In this document: positions 31,948 through 43,370 of the stretch, in pieces
How the letters are laid out: each line of letters starts with the position of its first letter
How positions within the stretch are numbered: position 1 is the first letter of the stretch
Assembly: GCA_947652605.1 (NCBI GenBank)
Contig: CANTFG010000205.1
Coordinates: 1-64,000, forward strand
DNA from: Elmis aenea
Lineage: Eukaryota > Arthropoda > Insecta > Coleoptera > Elmidae
Direction: 5' to 3'
Length of the DNA: 64,000 nt
The notes under the pieces: generated by a model
What the model was told of the DNA's origin: nothing
The model's input: the letters and a program-made list of their open reading frames with translations, nothing else
The model's database searches: none
Position numbers and translations under genes: made by a program

Positions 31948-32206
31948 GGGTAAAGTGCCGTAATATGGAATACTTTTTTGCATTCGGCAATAATATTCAC
32001 ATTTATTCAACAAAATGTTGCAAAAAAAATTGTAAGGAATTTGCAATGAATACGCAACACATTGCTCGAATTCTGGTACGATATTACTGTAGACATTTCT
32101 TATATAGCTATTTTTTTAAATGTTACTACTATTCCATATTAAGCTCCCGGGGAACCTAATATGGAATACTAGGGGTTCTTAATATGGAATATAGAATTAT
32201 ATAGGA

Positions 32207-32535
32207 AACTAGCTGATTTGACCCGGCGTTGCACGGGTGGTTACTGATTACAATTCTCTTTTATCAATCACAGACTACTCGCGCTCAGCGGACGTTCTCA
32301 GATTATCAATCACAGACTACTCGCGCTGCGCGCTCGCGCTCGGCGGACGTTACCAAACATTTCCGGCCGTTCCCGGTTGTTCCCGGCCGTTCTTTATACG
32401 ACGTTTAATCCGTTAGGTCCTAAATAGTAACTATGCAAAATTTGGTCCCGATCGGTCAACGGACCTAGGATTCTATAGCGAACAAACAAACAAACACACA
32501 AACAAACAACACACAAACAAGCTCTTTTATATATT
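32207..32535 (+). mobile_element. RTE-like non-LTR 3' end or derived SINE, copy 1
   Basis: GACCCGGCGTTGCACGGGT near the start, then TTTGGTCCCGATCGGTCAAC and an (ACAA)n-type tail to about 32535. This 3'-end structure is typical of RTE-clade elements. It contains two partial copies of a CACAGACTACTCGCGCT block. Confidence 0.7.
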
Positions 32536-32847
32536 GTAATGGTCGCATATAGGATAATATTTAATAATTTAAAAACTATCTTTAATTTACTCGCGTAACA
32601 TCATAAAGTTGTTTTTCTGTTTGTAGAAATCCATAAATAACGCGTTAATTTAAAAGAAAGCCACATGTGTTCTAAAAAACGCGTGTAGATTATAATATTT
32701 ACCTTTTCTCAGGGTGTTTTAGTAAACAAAACTTTTTTAAAATCGTTATCAATGCAAGGGTTTCTAATAATTACCGAGTCAAGGGCTAATTCCCAATGCT
32801 AGACCAAATAAGCGTTGACTGATTTGTTGTGTCATAAATTTGTCTTT

Positions 32848-32932
32848 ATGGATTCTAAGAAAACTAATGCAGGTCAAACCATAACATCTGGCAACCCTAA
32901 GCTTAACATTCCTCGGGGATGTCCTATGTCTG
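32848..32932 (+). CDS. Possible orphan first exon resembling CCDC86
   Basis: ATG-started 28-codon reading frame followed by a GTTAGT donor-like site. It encodes MDSKKTNAG..., then LNIPRGCPMSG. The IPRGxPxSG motif is like the start of the conserved region of coiled-coil domain protein 86 (nucleolar), where the next residues would be RVWK. No downstream exon with RVWK or the lysine-rich coil was found. It could be a relic exon, a gene split by transposons, or chance. Confidence 0.25.
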
Positions 32933-33419
32933 GTTAGTAATTGTGTTGCGAATTATATTTCTCATTTATTTAATGTTCATATTTTGTTATGCACAAATAT
33001 ATGCTATTATTATTTGTAACTGATTACAATTAGGTGTAAATTATGAGTAATTTAAGTTATTAATTAATATGATTTTACATTGGTTTAGTATATTTTGTTT
33101 TCAAGGAACAGATTTCGACGTTTAATGGAGGGGAGAATTTAAGTTTAAATTGTTAGAAAACTATTTATTTTGAGAAGCTCCAATAATCGACGAGCTAACG
33201 GATACAGAAATCACCCCACCATTATACACAAATCTGAATAACGAATTAACGAATGTATGTGTGTTAATATCCACCCTTATTATTTAACATCTCTTGCACT
33301 ATTTGTCCATCCCAAAAAATAGGCGGTTTTGACCGTCAGGTATCCAGCAAAAGGGTATAAAAGGCATTGTTTTACAGTAATCGAGGTTCACTTTTTTGAG
33401 AACCATTTTCTTTGGGACC

Positions 33420-33660
33420 TAGCGATAGATGTGCTCTCCACAAAGCAATTTGTAGGCAGGGCACTCCCTTGGTCAGTCAATATTTCCAAATTTGCGTTAA
33501 ACTCCGACTCTCGGATCGATGTTTTCTCCCAGAAGAAATTCTGAGGCAGGGAACTCCCAGAGTCATTGTTTCTAAATTTGCGTAAAAAATTGTAACGACT
33601 AAATGATAGATGTTCTCTCCACAAAGCAATTTGTAAGGCAGGGAACTCCGTTAGTCACCT
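33420..33660. repeat. Three tandem units of about 90 bp
   Basis: Blocks of GATAGATGT-CTCTCCACAAAGCAATTTGTA-GGCAGGGAACTCCC recur at about 33425, 33515 (diverged) and 33605. Confidence 0.7.
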
Positions 33661-33999
33661 TAACAAACGTGTATTTTTATTAGTAACAAATTGCGTGATA
33701 TTTTTCGGCCCTCCGTAAATTTAAAACCCAATGCCTTCGCAATTAATCCACCGGACAACCCCGCACTAACGACCCGATTGCGCAATAATATTCCCAACTG
33801 CACTATCTTAAATAACAATTCACCACTCCTTAATTAATCCTCCTTACAATCCCTGATACAACCTAGAATCGCTAAATCTCACAATTACCATATTACACGT
33901 CCCATAATAATCCACCATTTCCCAATTAACCCGCCATACGATGCCTCATAAAACCTCTAATTTCGAATACCAAAAATCACCCACTCCGAAACCAATAAT

Positions 34000-34260
34000 A
34001 AAACCTTAAATGTGACAACCACCCTAAATCTCCAATAATAATTCCTAATATGTGACAATAATACACGAAATAATCTAACCCTAACAATTCCTAATATGCG
34101 ACAACCATCCACGAACTAACCACATAATAATTCCTAATATGTGACAACCATCCACAAAACAACCTTGCCTAATAATCATCCCTAATATGTGAGAATTATC
34201 CACGAAATAACTACGAATAATAATTCCTTATATGTGACAATTATCTACGTAATGAAACTT
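34000..34260. repeat. Degenerate minisatellite, unit about 55-60 bp
   Basis: Five units with AATAATTCCTAATATGTGAC followed by a variant of AACCATCCACGAAATAAC. Confidence 0.75.
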
Positions 34261-34611
34261 TAAATAATAAACAAAATCTACAACATCTTGTTTGTTTTAT
34301 TTACTGTCTAATAAACCTATAGCTGTTCTAAATACTGGAGTTCGCTATGGAAACACAACGTAGCAGGGTCCTACACTAAAATATGACGATCATGAGCCAT
34401 AACGTCGTTTAAGCAACTTCGCTAATTCACCAGAACTACCGTACTCAGTATAAAAGAAAATAAGTAAAACATTAAAATAAACAACTGCTCATAGATTAAT
34501 CTTTTATTTCTTTCTGATTTGCATTATTACTTAAACCAAACCAAAACTCTGTTATTTATGTAAATTAAATTATAATTCAAGTGTCATTCTAACTAAATGT
34601 TGGTAATTTAT

Positions 34612-34728
34612 TTATTTTTTACAGGTAGGACAATAGAATTGTTTTTTTGGGTATTTTGCACATTTTTCGTCTGCCCATTGCTGACACTTTTGACACTGAA
34701 CCCATATTGCTGTACTTAGTGACCATAA
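34612..34728 (-). pseudogene. Transposase-associated C-terminal zinc finger
   Basis: 39 codons to a TAA stop: WVQCQKCQQWADEKCAKYP then QFYCPTCKK-stop. The WxQCxxCxxWxxExCA...FxCPxC pattern is the PHD-like finger found at the end of pogo/Tigger-type and other insect transposases. The DDE core is not found upstream. Confidence 0.6.
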
Positions 34729-35409
34729 TCATATTCATTAAAACTATTAAAAGGCACCTCTATGTATTCCATATTAGGCATCAATGTGACATTTCAAAAA
34801 TCGGTATATGTAAAACATGAAATGGCCCCAATCAAAATTTTGGTCTATTCAATTGAAATGTAAAGGCTCATGCTAAATAAACATGAAATAAAATATTTTA
34901 TATCATTTACCCTAGCATATAATATTTTGCACTGAAAGATTTAGCCTGAAAACTCAGTAGCACGTCAAAAATATATTTGAATCTGTAATGTAATCTAGTG
35001 AATATTTTTTAACTATTTTACATTTGTGAATGTGTGATCAATATACAAATAGGTACATATACTTTTCAACAGATATCGCTTATTCGTTGTCATAAAACTG
35101 ATGTATTCCATAATAGGTAGCTGTTCCATATTAGGGCACTTTACTTGGTAATAAATTGGATTTAGTGTACACTTAAAAAGAGTTTACCAATGAGTGGCAG
35201 AACAAAAGCTTCGATATAAGCGTTGAATTCAGGCAGAAAAATAACCTTTCATTACAAAAAATTAGTATATTTCACTACAGTAAAAGTAGTTTTTTTTTTC
35301 GTTTCCAAGTGTATTTTATAATGGTGAACAGAGTTTATTTTCGTATGTTTACTAAATACTGAAGAAAACGTAAAAAAAATAAGTATTTTAAAACGAAAAT
35401 ATACAATTT

Positions 35410-35497
35410 TCAACCATTCTGTTATACCGCGGTTATCATATAACGCGGATTTGCGAGGTTGTATCCGACCCGCGTTATAAGCGACTTCCATTGTACC
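35410..35497. mobile_element. Tigger-like terminal repeat
   Basis: The reverse complement starts CAATGGAAGTCGCTTATAAC and GCGGGTC, then TAACGCGG motifs. Similar to the end at 62942. Confidence 0.5.
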
Positions 35498-36000
35498 TGG
35501 AATTTTACTAAAAGTAATATAATACTGTAATCGTATACTAGGATTCTTAAATGTTAAATGTGAAAAATGAATTTATTATAATTGTATAATAACTATGCAA
35601 ATTTTAATTTTAAAAATATGTTATCAAAGATAGGTACATATTTTCAATGTATCATATTTCTACTTATATTTACCGTAAAATCTGGCGTATAATACACATG
35701 CTTAATTTAGCCCAAAGTTTTCTGGTAAAATGGATATTTATTTATAATACGTGTTAAGAAAAATGAGTTATCGATGTTTAAAGTTTCACGAGTTTGACCA
35801 ATCGTAAAAAACACCCTGTATAATATTTTAAAAATGTAGCTAGCGCAAACAGTTAATTAATCAATTGTTAATCTAATTTTTAAACGAAATTCTACTGCTT
35901 TTTTAAATAACTTAAATGTTAAAAAAATTGAATGTGCTGTATCACTCAAAATTTTCATAAAAATGTAAATTTTACGAAAACGGTTGACTTTAGACCCATA

Positions 36001-37295
36001 TACCGGGTGTAAATGAAGTGTGGTACACCCCCTTTTTTTTCTTTAGTTTTGATTTTAAATAAATGAAATTTTAGACATATGATATGTGCAAAAAACCGGG
36101 CTTTTTGAGCCGTTGCACACATTTGTTCACTTCAGGTTTCGCCGGAAATGACCCCAACGTTGTTATTTTAAATGGAACACCGTGTATATTTTTATATTTT
36201 TGGAAAGAGGAAGTGATTTTTGATACAACTGCACTATTTTCGTTAATTTTTATAACCTCAAAATTTTTTTAAAGCAAAATTTAGTTTTTTATTAAGAGTG
36301 CCGTGACCTGCACAAATTGATTTTTATTGTGTCAACAATTGTCCAAAAAACGTTTTTGTAAATTTTAAACGATATTTAGGTTACTTTGATCGTCTTTGAA
36401 GGTTGCGGAATCGGTTTTTTGACAAAAAGTCAATTTTTTTAAATGGAACCATGCTGGTACTAGCGGTTATTTAAATCAAGCATCTTCTAACGAATCTATC
36501 GGTACCAATAACTTGTATTTTTATTAAGTATCTACTTCAAAAATTTCAAATTATTGTAAAAATTTATTAAGTGATCCTTTTAATCGCAGTAATCTAATTA
36601 TGTAAAAATGATAACCAAAATTTTTAAACATTTTAATTAAATGACTATAGTAGTTAAACATAAAACAACAATCAATTGTTTTGTTTTAGTTATGCACAGT
36701 GTACTGCGATTAACAGGATCTCTTAATACATTTTCACAATAATTTGAAATTTTTGAAGTAGATTCTTAATAAAAATACAAGTTATTGGTATTGATGGATT
36801 CGTTAAAAGATGCTCCATTTAAATAACTGCTAGTACCAGCATGGTTCCATTTAAAAAAAAAATGACTTTTTGTCAAAAAATCGATTCCGCAACCTTCAAA
36901 GCCGATTAAAGTAACTTAGATGTCATTTAAAATTTACAAAAACATTTTTTGGACAATTGTTGACATAACAAAAATCAATTTGTGCAGGTCACGGCACCCT
37001 TAACAAAAAACTTAATTTTGTTTAAAAAAAAATTTGAGGTTATAAAAATTAACCAAAATAGTGCAGTTGTATCCAAAATCACTTCCTCTTTCCAAAAATA
37101 TAAAAATATACAGGGTGTTCCATTTAAAATAACAACGTTGGGGTCATTTCCGGCGAAACCGGAAGTGAAACAAATGTGTGCAACGGCTCAAAAAGCCTGG
37201 TTTTTTGCACATATCATATGTCTAAATTTTCATTTATCTAAAATCGAAACTAAAGAAAAAAAAGGGGGTGTACCACACTTTATTTACACCCGGTA
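36001..37295. mobile_element. Foldback element, family D
   Basis: About 600-bp inverted arms with ends TACCGGGTGTAAATGAAGTG and TTTACACCCGGTA, meeting near 36650. Confidence 0.85.
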
Positions 37296-38345
37296 TACAG
37301 GGTGTCCCAGATTACATTTCCAGCATGGGGATCTCGCTTATTATAAGAGATACAGGTTTGTTTAAATTAGATGAATTATTCCTTGGTATGAGAGGAGCAA
37401 CAATCAATTTTTAATAGGACAAAATTCCTCGTGCTTCAGATGTTACAGCAAAAAACATGAAAATGTCCAATTTCTTTTTTCTCTCATAACTTGTTTGTCT
37501 TAATCATTAGAACAATTTTATTTGTACTTTCTTAAGGCACTTTTTAATGGAGAATTTGACTGTTATTTTAGATTATCTTTAACACCTACCATTTTCGAGA
37601 TATTACCTCTAACTTCATTTTTTCTTATGGGCCGCAAAGTTGGCTATGGAATAGTTGAATGTGCTTTTTTGTCCTCTTTAAAATGAGATATTACTTGCTA
37701 CGTTTATTTTTATAAATAAGTCACAAAATCAAGAAAAATCGTATTTTACCTATCACTTATCAAGTTATCTATGAAAATAAAAACAAAAAACAACTAATTA
37801 AATGTCAAATGACAGTTACCGTTTGTCTGCGCTATCATTTATTAGAATTTCACATTATTGTTGTGTAATTCGATAGTGTTTGTAGTAATTGTTATAATGA
37901 TGGCAACATTTAAAAACAGCGATTAATTTGATATGTTGAGTTGCTACATTCTTTGCCATAAAAACTGTGAAGAAGCTGAGCGAATATAATTAGAGCTATA
38001 TCCCGACAAAAGGCAACGAAGGATGCGTAATTACAAAAATTTGGAAATAAATTTAAAAGTATATGGTTTTTTCGACGAACCAACCAAAAATCCAAAAAAA
38101 TCAATAATTAATTAGAATTATTTATTTTACACAGTTTCTATTGTAAATAATGTGGCATTTCAACATATAAAATTTTTAATTAGTTGTAAATGTGCCCATA
38201 ATTATATGATAACAAATTTGCTACAAAGACTATCGAATTACACAACAATACTATAAAATTCTAATAAATGATACCGCAGACAAATGGTAACTGTCATTTG
38301 ACACATAATTAGTTGTTTTTGTTTTTATTATTATAGATAACTTGA
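37296..38345. mobile_element. Foldback element, family C, truncated
   Basis: Starts TACAGGGTGTCCCAGATTAC immediately after the family D element, then a partial mirrored arm at 38160-38345. The terminal CACCCTGTA is missing. Confidence 0.7.
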
Positions 38346-39364
38346 TAAGTGAAAACAATCTAATGATCAATTTGTTCTGTTCATTATCAATATTTGCTGT
38401 CAATGTTTTTTTCCCCCTTTTTTACATTGTATTTATAGTGTTCAAATTGTTTTTGATAAATTGTAATGTTAACTTTTATGATGTCTTGTTATTTAAATTA
38501 ATTCTAAGGATTTTTTGTATTAAATCAGGTTTATATTTATAAATATTTCATGTATTATATTCACGACTAGCGTACATTTAGACACTACTAGCAGTCTCTG
38601 GATCATATGTTCATAATTCACATCCACGTTGTATTATTTTTTAGTTTCCGCATTGACTGTCTAACTTTTACAAGTGCAATGTCGTGTGACATCACTTAAT
38701 TTATTTATTTATTTTCATAATCCTGTAATATCAATGTAATCATCAACTACTACTATTTATATATTTTAATAACCTGTAAAAGGGCATGTCGTTTACATTA
38801 CGTTATTCACATATTTTTATTCTTATAATAGTTAGTCAAATTTTAACATGTGAAATTGTGCTGTTCTTTTTTTTTTAAATTTGTGATTTACTGTGACACT
38901 GATTTTTCGACGATTGAGTTGTGTAAAGCAACTTTTAAAATTTAAACCAGTTTTAATAATATATACAAACATTTTAATATTTGTACAAACATTTTAATAA
39001 TATATACAAACATTTTAATAATATACGTTCAAAATTTTAACCCTTTTGGTTAAATACAAATTTTAAATGAATTTCTACTCTGGCGTTCCAATTGGTTCAG
39101 CTTCTTAATACATTCTCGCTTTGAGTAAGTATAAACTATAATAAAAACACTTTGTTTTTATTCATGTTTGTGTCACAAAAATATTTTTGTTCCTGTTGTA
39201 CAGTAACCCTGAGGAAGGATAGAAATAAATCCGAAATATTGGTGATCAACAAAGAGTTTTCTTTATGCCCCACTGAAGTCTTCAGTAAAGACCACAAAAC
39301 CCATTAAATATATTTACAATACAACTTATGGTCGACATCTTTTCAATTCATATATATATATATA
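38346..39364. other. Gene-free stretch upstream of the large palindrome
   Basis: AT-rich. A short tandem ATATACAAACATTTTAATA array at 38955-39025. CCTGAGGAAGGATAGAAATA followed by ATCCGAAATATTGG near 39210 resembles a common transposon-tail motif. No gene seen. Confidence 0.4.
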
Positions 39365-41186
39365 TACAGGGTGAGTCACGACGGACGCGTCGGAGTTTTA
39401 TGGCGAAACGGTTTGTATTTTCCAATTTCTTTCGCTGTTAGATTATGTAAATCAATAAGGGCTACATTTTAAAAATATTTTCAAATATACAGGGTGCTCC
39501 AAAAAAGAGTGCCATATCAAAGTTATACTTTTTCTTATGGAACACCCTGTATATTTTTACATTTTTGGATTCCTCTTTAAATTTAATTCAAAAAATGTAA
39601 AAGGTTATATGGGTCTAAAGTCAACCGTTCTCGTGAAAATTGCATTTTCATGAAAATACAGTATTTTCAAAAATTTTCAACATTTGAAAACTTTGACAAG
39701 TCTGAAGAAATTCGCTTGGAGATCAGATTGACAATAGATTATATAACACTTTGCACCACCTACATTTTTAAAATATTATACAGGGCGTTTTTTACGCTTG
39801 GTCAAACTTGTGAAACTTTAAACATCGATAACTCATTTTTTTTAAATACAACACCCTATATTTTTTTACACCGTCTTATAGAAAATTTAATTCTCTTTCG
39901 AAAACATTAAGGCGGTTTTTCACCTAAAATTGATATTTTCCGAGATATCGTGATTTTATTGTTAATTATTAGGGCAAAGTAATATTTTCAAGTAGGCTAT
40001 GAAGGTAGACAGCGGTAATTTGAAACAATTGAAAGAAAAAATAAGACACTTATAATTTTATCGTTTGACTACAGACTTTTGACATATTTTTATAGGAAAG
40101 TGGTAGTTTTACCATACTTACGTTTAAATAGACATTTTTTAAAATTGTTTATGCATTTATTTATTGGACCTGTGTTATAAGATAATTACTAAATCCTATA
40201 AACCATTTTTTGTCTGTTAACGATACGATACTACGACACTACCGAAAACAGTACCAACCATGTTTTTTTTTTAAATGTAAAATTAGACAAGTCAGTATTA
40301 CTTTTTTTTTTAATCAGCGTTCCGTTCTCGTACCTAATACATTATCAATCGGTTTTTAGGACTTGGCAAACGATCAAACTCAATTATATGAAAAATATTG
40401 TGGCCCTGATGAGAAACCTATATTTAAACGTAAAAATGGTAAATCTACAACTTTCTTATAAAAAAATGTCAAAAATGTGTAGGCAAACAACAAAATTATA
40501 AGTGTCTTGTTTTTTCTTTCAATTGTTTCAAATTACCGCTGTCTACCTTCATAGCCTACTTGAAAATATTACTTTGCCCTAATAATTAACAATAAAATCA
40601 CGATATCTCGGAAAATATCAATTTTAGGTGAAAAACCGCCTTAATATTTTCGAAAGAGAATTAAATTTTCTATAAGACGGTGCAAAAAAATATAGGGTAT
40701 TGTATTTAAAAAAAATGAGTTATCGATGTTTAAAGTTTCACAAGTTTGACCAAGCGTAAAAAACGCCCTGTATAATATTTTAAAAATGTAGGTGGTGCAA
40801 AGTGTTACATAATCTATTGTCAATCTGATCTCCAAGCGAATTTCTTCAGACTTGTCAAAGTTTTCAAATGTTGAAAATTTTTGAAAATACTGTATTTTCA
40901 TGAAAATGCAATTTTCACGAGAACGGTTGACTTTAGACCCATATAACCTTTTACATTTTTTGAAGTAAATTTAAAGAGGAATCCAAAAATGTAAAAATAT
41001 ACAGGGTGTTCCATAAGAAAAAGTATAACTTTGATATGGCACTCTTTTTTGGAGCACCCTGTATATTTGAAAATATTTTTAAAATGTAGCCCTTATTGAC
41101 TTACATAATCTAACAGCGACAGAAATTGGAAAATATAAACCGTTTCGCCATAAAACTCCGACGCGTCCGTTGTGACTCACCCTGTA
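39365..41186. mobile_element. Large near-perfect palindromic foldback element, family A
   Basis: 1822 bp; nearly the whole length is an inverted repeat with its centre near 40,280. Ends TACAGGGTGAGTCACGACGG and CACCCTGTA. Mirrored frames of 86 residues at 39650-39910 (+) and 40641-40901 (-) differ at only three residues, showing how similar the arms are. No transposase. Confidence 0.92.
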
Positions 41187-41858
41187 TAAATGGTATAAGG
41201 TTAATAATAAAAAAATTGCACTTTTTGACAAGTGCTTTTTCCCGCCGACTACAGATATATTTGTTGCAAAATATTACCAATATGTAGCTAATCTTATGAA
41301 AATATCATTATCACAGTTTGACATGGTTTTGTAAACAAGTAATGTTAGCAATTAAAAACAACTAATTGTCATTTTATTGATCATCAAAAGCTTCTTATTA
41401 CCTTTTCAACTTTTTGTCATTTTACAAATTTTCACAGGCTACTTTGATTTAATGTTAGCAGCTTTTATAAAAAAGTTTTTCACAAAACATTTTTTTGAGG
41501 CATCCAATTATATTAACCATTTTTCTGAAATTTTTACGACATTAAAAAAACCAGCTATAGTGAAGAATTCAAATATGAAAAAATTATATACAAAATTGCA
41601 TTTAAAAATCAAAACTTGATTTCTGGTAAGACTTGCAAAAATTATGCAGTGGGTTTTTATAACTGAAATTTAAAAATCGATGTCTTAAAAACAATGAAAA
41701 ATAATGTAACTACTCATTTTGTTATCACCCAGTACATATAGGCAGATTTCAACCAATTTTGGATTTTTTTAATATTTGTAATTTACTGTTAATATTGCCA
41801 TTAAACCAACAGAACATAATATTACTTTTTTAGTTTTTCATATTTTAATGTTTTATAG

Positions 41859-41992
41859 AGGGATATCAACTAGTATATCAATTTATAGAGGTAAGTCAGG
41901 CATGGTGGAACACATGATAGCAGGACTTGTTACTGGATCAATTTATAGATTTAATCTAGGACCTAGAGGATGGATTGTAGGAGGTGGCCTAG
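41859..41992 (+). CDS. TIMMDC1: TIMMDC1 penultimate coding exon
   Basis: 134 bp (1 + 44 codons + 1) after the acceptor TTTTATAG, ending at the donor GTAAAT. Contains the conserved Tim17-like IAGLVTGSIYRFN region. Confidence 0.85.
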
Positions 41993-42310
41993 GTAAATGA
42001 TTAAAGAAAAAATGTCTAGTGTAACTTAAAGTTTACATAAACCTGTATTGTTTTAGGTTTGGCATTAGGCATTATCGCTGGTGGGTGTACTACAGCGATC
42101 CTTAAGTTAAGTGGAATGACAATGGAAGAAGTGAGATATTGGCAGTACCATTGGAAAGAATCACGAACAAATTACTTTAATAAAGGAGTAGAAAAGTACA
42201 TGGAAAAAGAACAATTAATAATTCTCACTGAACATAATAAAAAAATTGGTGAAGCTGGAAAAAATTTGGATAATATATTTGCAAATACAGACGAAACAAA
42301 AAAGTCGTGA
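41859..42310 (+). CDS. TIMMDC1: TIMMDC1 / RPII140-upstream protein, complex I assembly factor, last two exons (partial)
   Basis: Two plus-strand exons (41859-41992 and 42057-42310) separated by a 64-bp intron (GTAAAT...TTTTAG) give a Tim17-like C-terminal half. Readable segments include ISTSISIYRGKSGMVEHMIA, GLVTGSIYRFNLGPRGWIVG and LALGIIAGGCTTAI. They align by eye with the vertebrate TIMMDC1 segment containing NVYRNK, IAGAVTGSLFR and GLRGLVAGG. Known role: an inner-mitochondrial-membrane protein needed for assembly of respiratory complex I. Glycine-rich membrane segments lie near 41930-41990 and 42057-42100; the tail is hydrophilic and charged, ending DETKKS-stop. The first base completes a split codon, so upstream exons exist. 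None was recognised before 41859, where a 1.8-kb palindromic transposon occupies 39.4-41.2 kb. Drosophila calls this gene 140up. Confidence 0.85.
42057..42310 (+). CDS. TIMMDC1: TIMMDC1 last coding exon
   Basis: Starts after TTGTTTTAG and completes a Gly codon. Runs through LSGMTMEEVRYWQYHWKESR to TGA at 42308-42310. Confidence 0.85.
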
Positions 42311-43370
42311 TTTAGTAAATATTTATTGAATTATATAATTGTATAGATACTCGTGTATATAACAAATAATTAATTTAATTTAACAATTTCGTTTATTTTT
42401 AAGAAAACTTTAGAGGTGGCAGTTCACAGCTAAAACAGCAACAAAGATATGTTGAGACTTTGTTATACTTCAGGCTTATAATATTATTCGAACAAAGCTG
42501 CACAAATAAAATAGTATTCGATTATTACATCATTCATTATTCACACAATATAATTTTATATAAAACACTATAATATTTGTCACTAAAAAATTATTGTTCG
42601 TATGTGCCTTGGGCAAGAAATATTTGTAGTTCGATATACATGTATCTACCTACATATCTTAATTAAAAAATATATACACCAATCAAACTTTCTTACACTT
42701 TAAATTCATCATACCAAAGTGTGGTACGCGTACCCTAGGGGTACACGGTAGAATTTTTTAATTTAACAAGCATTTTTTAGCTTTAGAAGACTAATGCAAT
42801 AACATTTAATATAATTATGAAAGTGGCATAAGTCACTTCTTGCTAAAAATTAGTTAAAGATTGATAATATACAAATACTTGAAGCAACTTGTAATGAATA
42901 CATTTTATAAATTACTTATATTATATAATTTACTCATTAACTTTCTTAAATTGCTGTCTTATCAAACGTCAATTCAGTAAAACATAAGACAAAATTAACA
43001 TAAGTCCGTAGTTTTAAAAAAAAATAATTTTGAAAGTGGCTTAAGTCACTTTACAGTAATGAAAAACTGCAATTCGTTAACGTCTATGTGAAATTATGCA
43101 TACTGAGAAAAATATAAGTAACCGATATAGCAAAAGTAAGTGAAATTTCTCTATAGTTGGCATAAATATTTTTATGCACATTAAAATGCAAAACATTTAA
43201 TATCTCAAAATAACATAAATGTGACATGCCACTTACAAAATAAACGGCTTATTTGACAAACTAGTCTTATCTTCAACCGAAAGGGATACGCCGGTAAGAC
43301 TAAACTCTCAAAAGAGGTACGAGATGGTTGTAAGTTTGGTAAACACTGTTCTGAATTTTCATTAATATAC
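42311..43370. other. TIMMDC1 3' flank
   Basis: AT-rich, no gene seen. TGTGGTACGCGTACCCTAGG at 42720 looks like a lone hAT-type end. AAGTGGCATAAGTCACTT and AAGTGGCTTAAGTCACTT are small imperfect palindromes at 42822 and 43034. Confidence 0.4.
42505..42510 (+). terminator. Possible TIMMDC1 polyadenylation signal
   Basis: AATAAA 195 bp after the TIMMDC1 stop; the nearest canonical signal downstream. Use is inferred. Confidence 0.35.

Larger units (their letters stand above)
31948..35149. mobile_element. Possible pogo-like element with TATGGAATA-rich ends
   Basis: Left end TAGGGTAAAGTGCCGTAATA, right end (mirror) GTAAAGTGCCCTAATATGG, both next to TA. The motif AATATGGAATA recurs on the left (31960, 32157, 32180) and inverted on the right (34757, 35103). 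A transposase-type zinc finger is at 34612-34728 on the minus strand. Other insertions and tandem repeats lie between, so one element is inferred, not proven. Confidence 0.5.

Noticed and set aside
31755..32159. 134-residue plus-strand frame
   Set aside because: Low-complexity start, no domain, and it runs across a transposon end at 31948.
33329..33544. Upstream exon of TIMMDC1
   Set aside because: The frame comes from a 90-bp tandem repeat and lacks the family's conserved residues.
36982..37365. 127-residue plus-strand frame
   Set aside because: It crosses the junction of two foldback elements, so the frame is chance.
39650..40901. Twin 86-residue genes
   Set aside because: They are mirror images within one palindromic transposon and have no domain.
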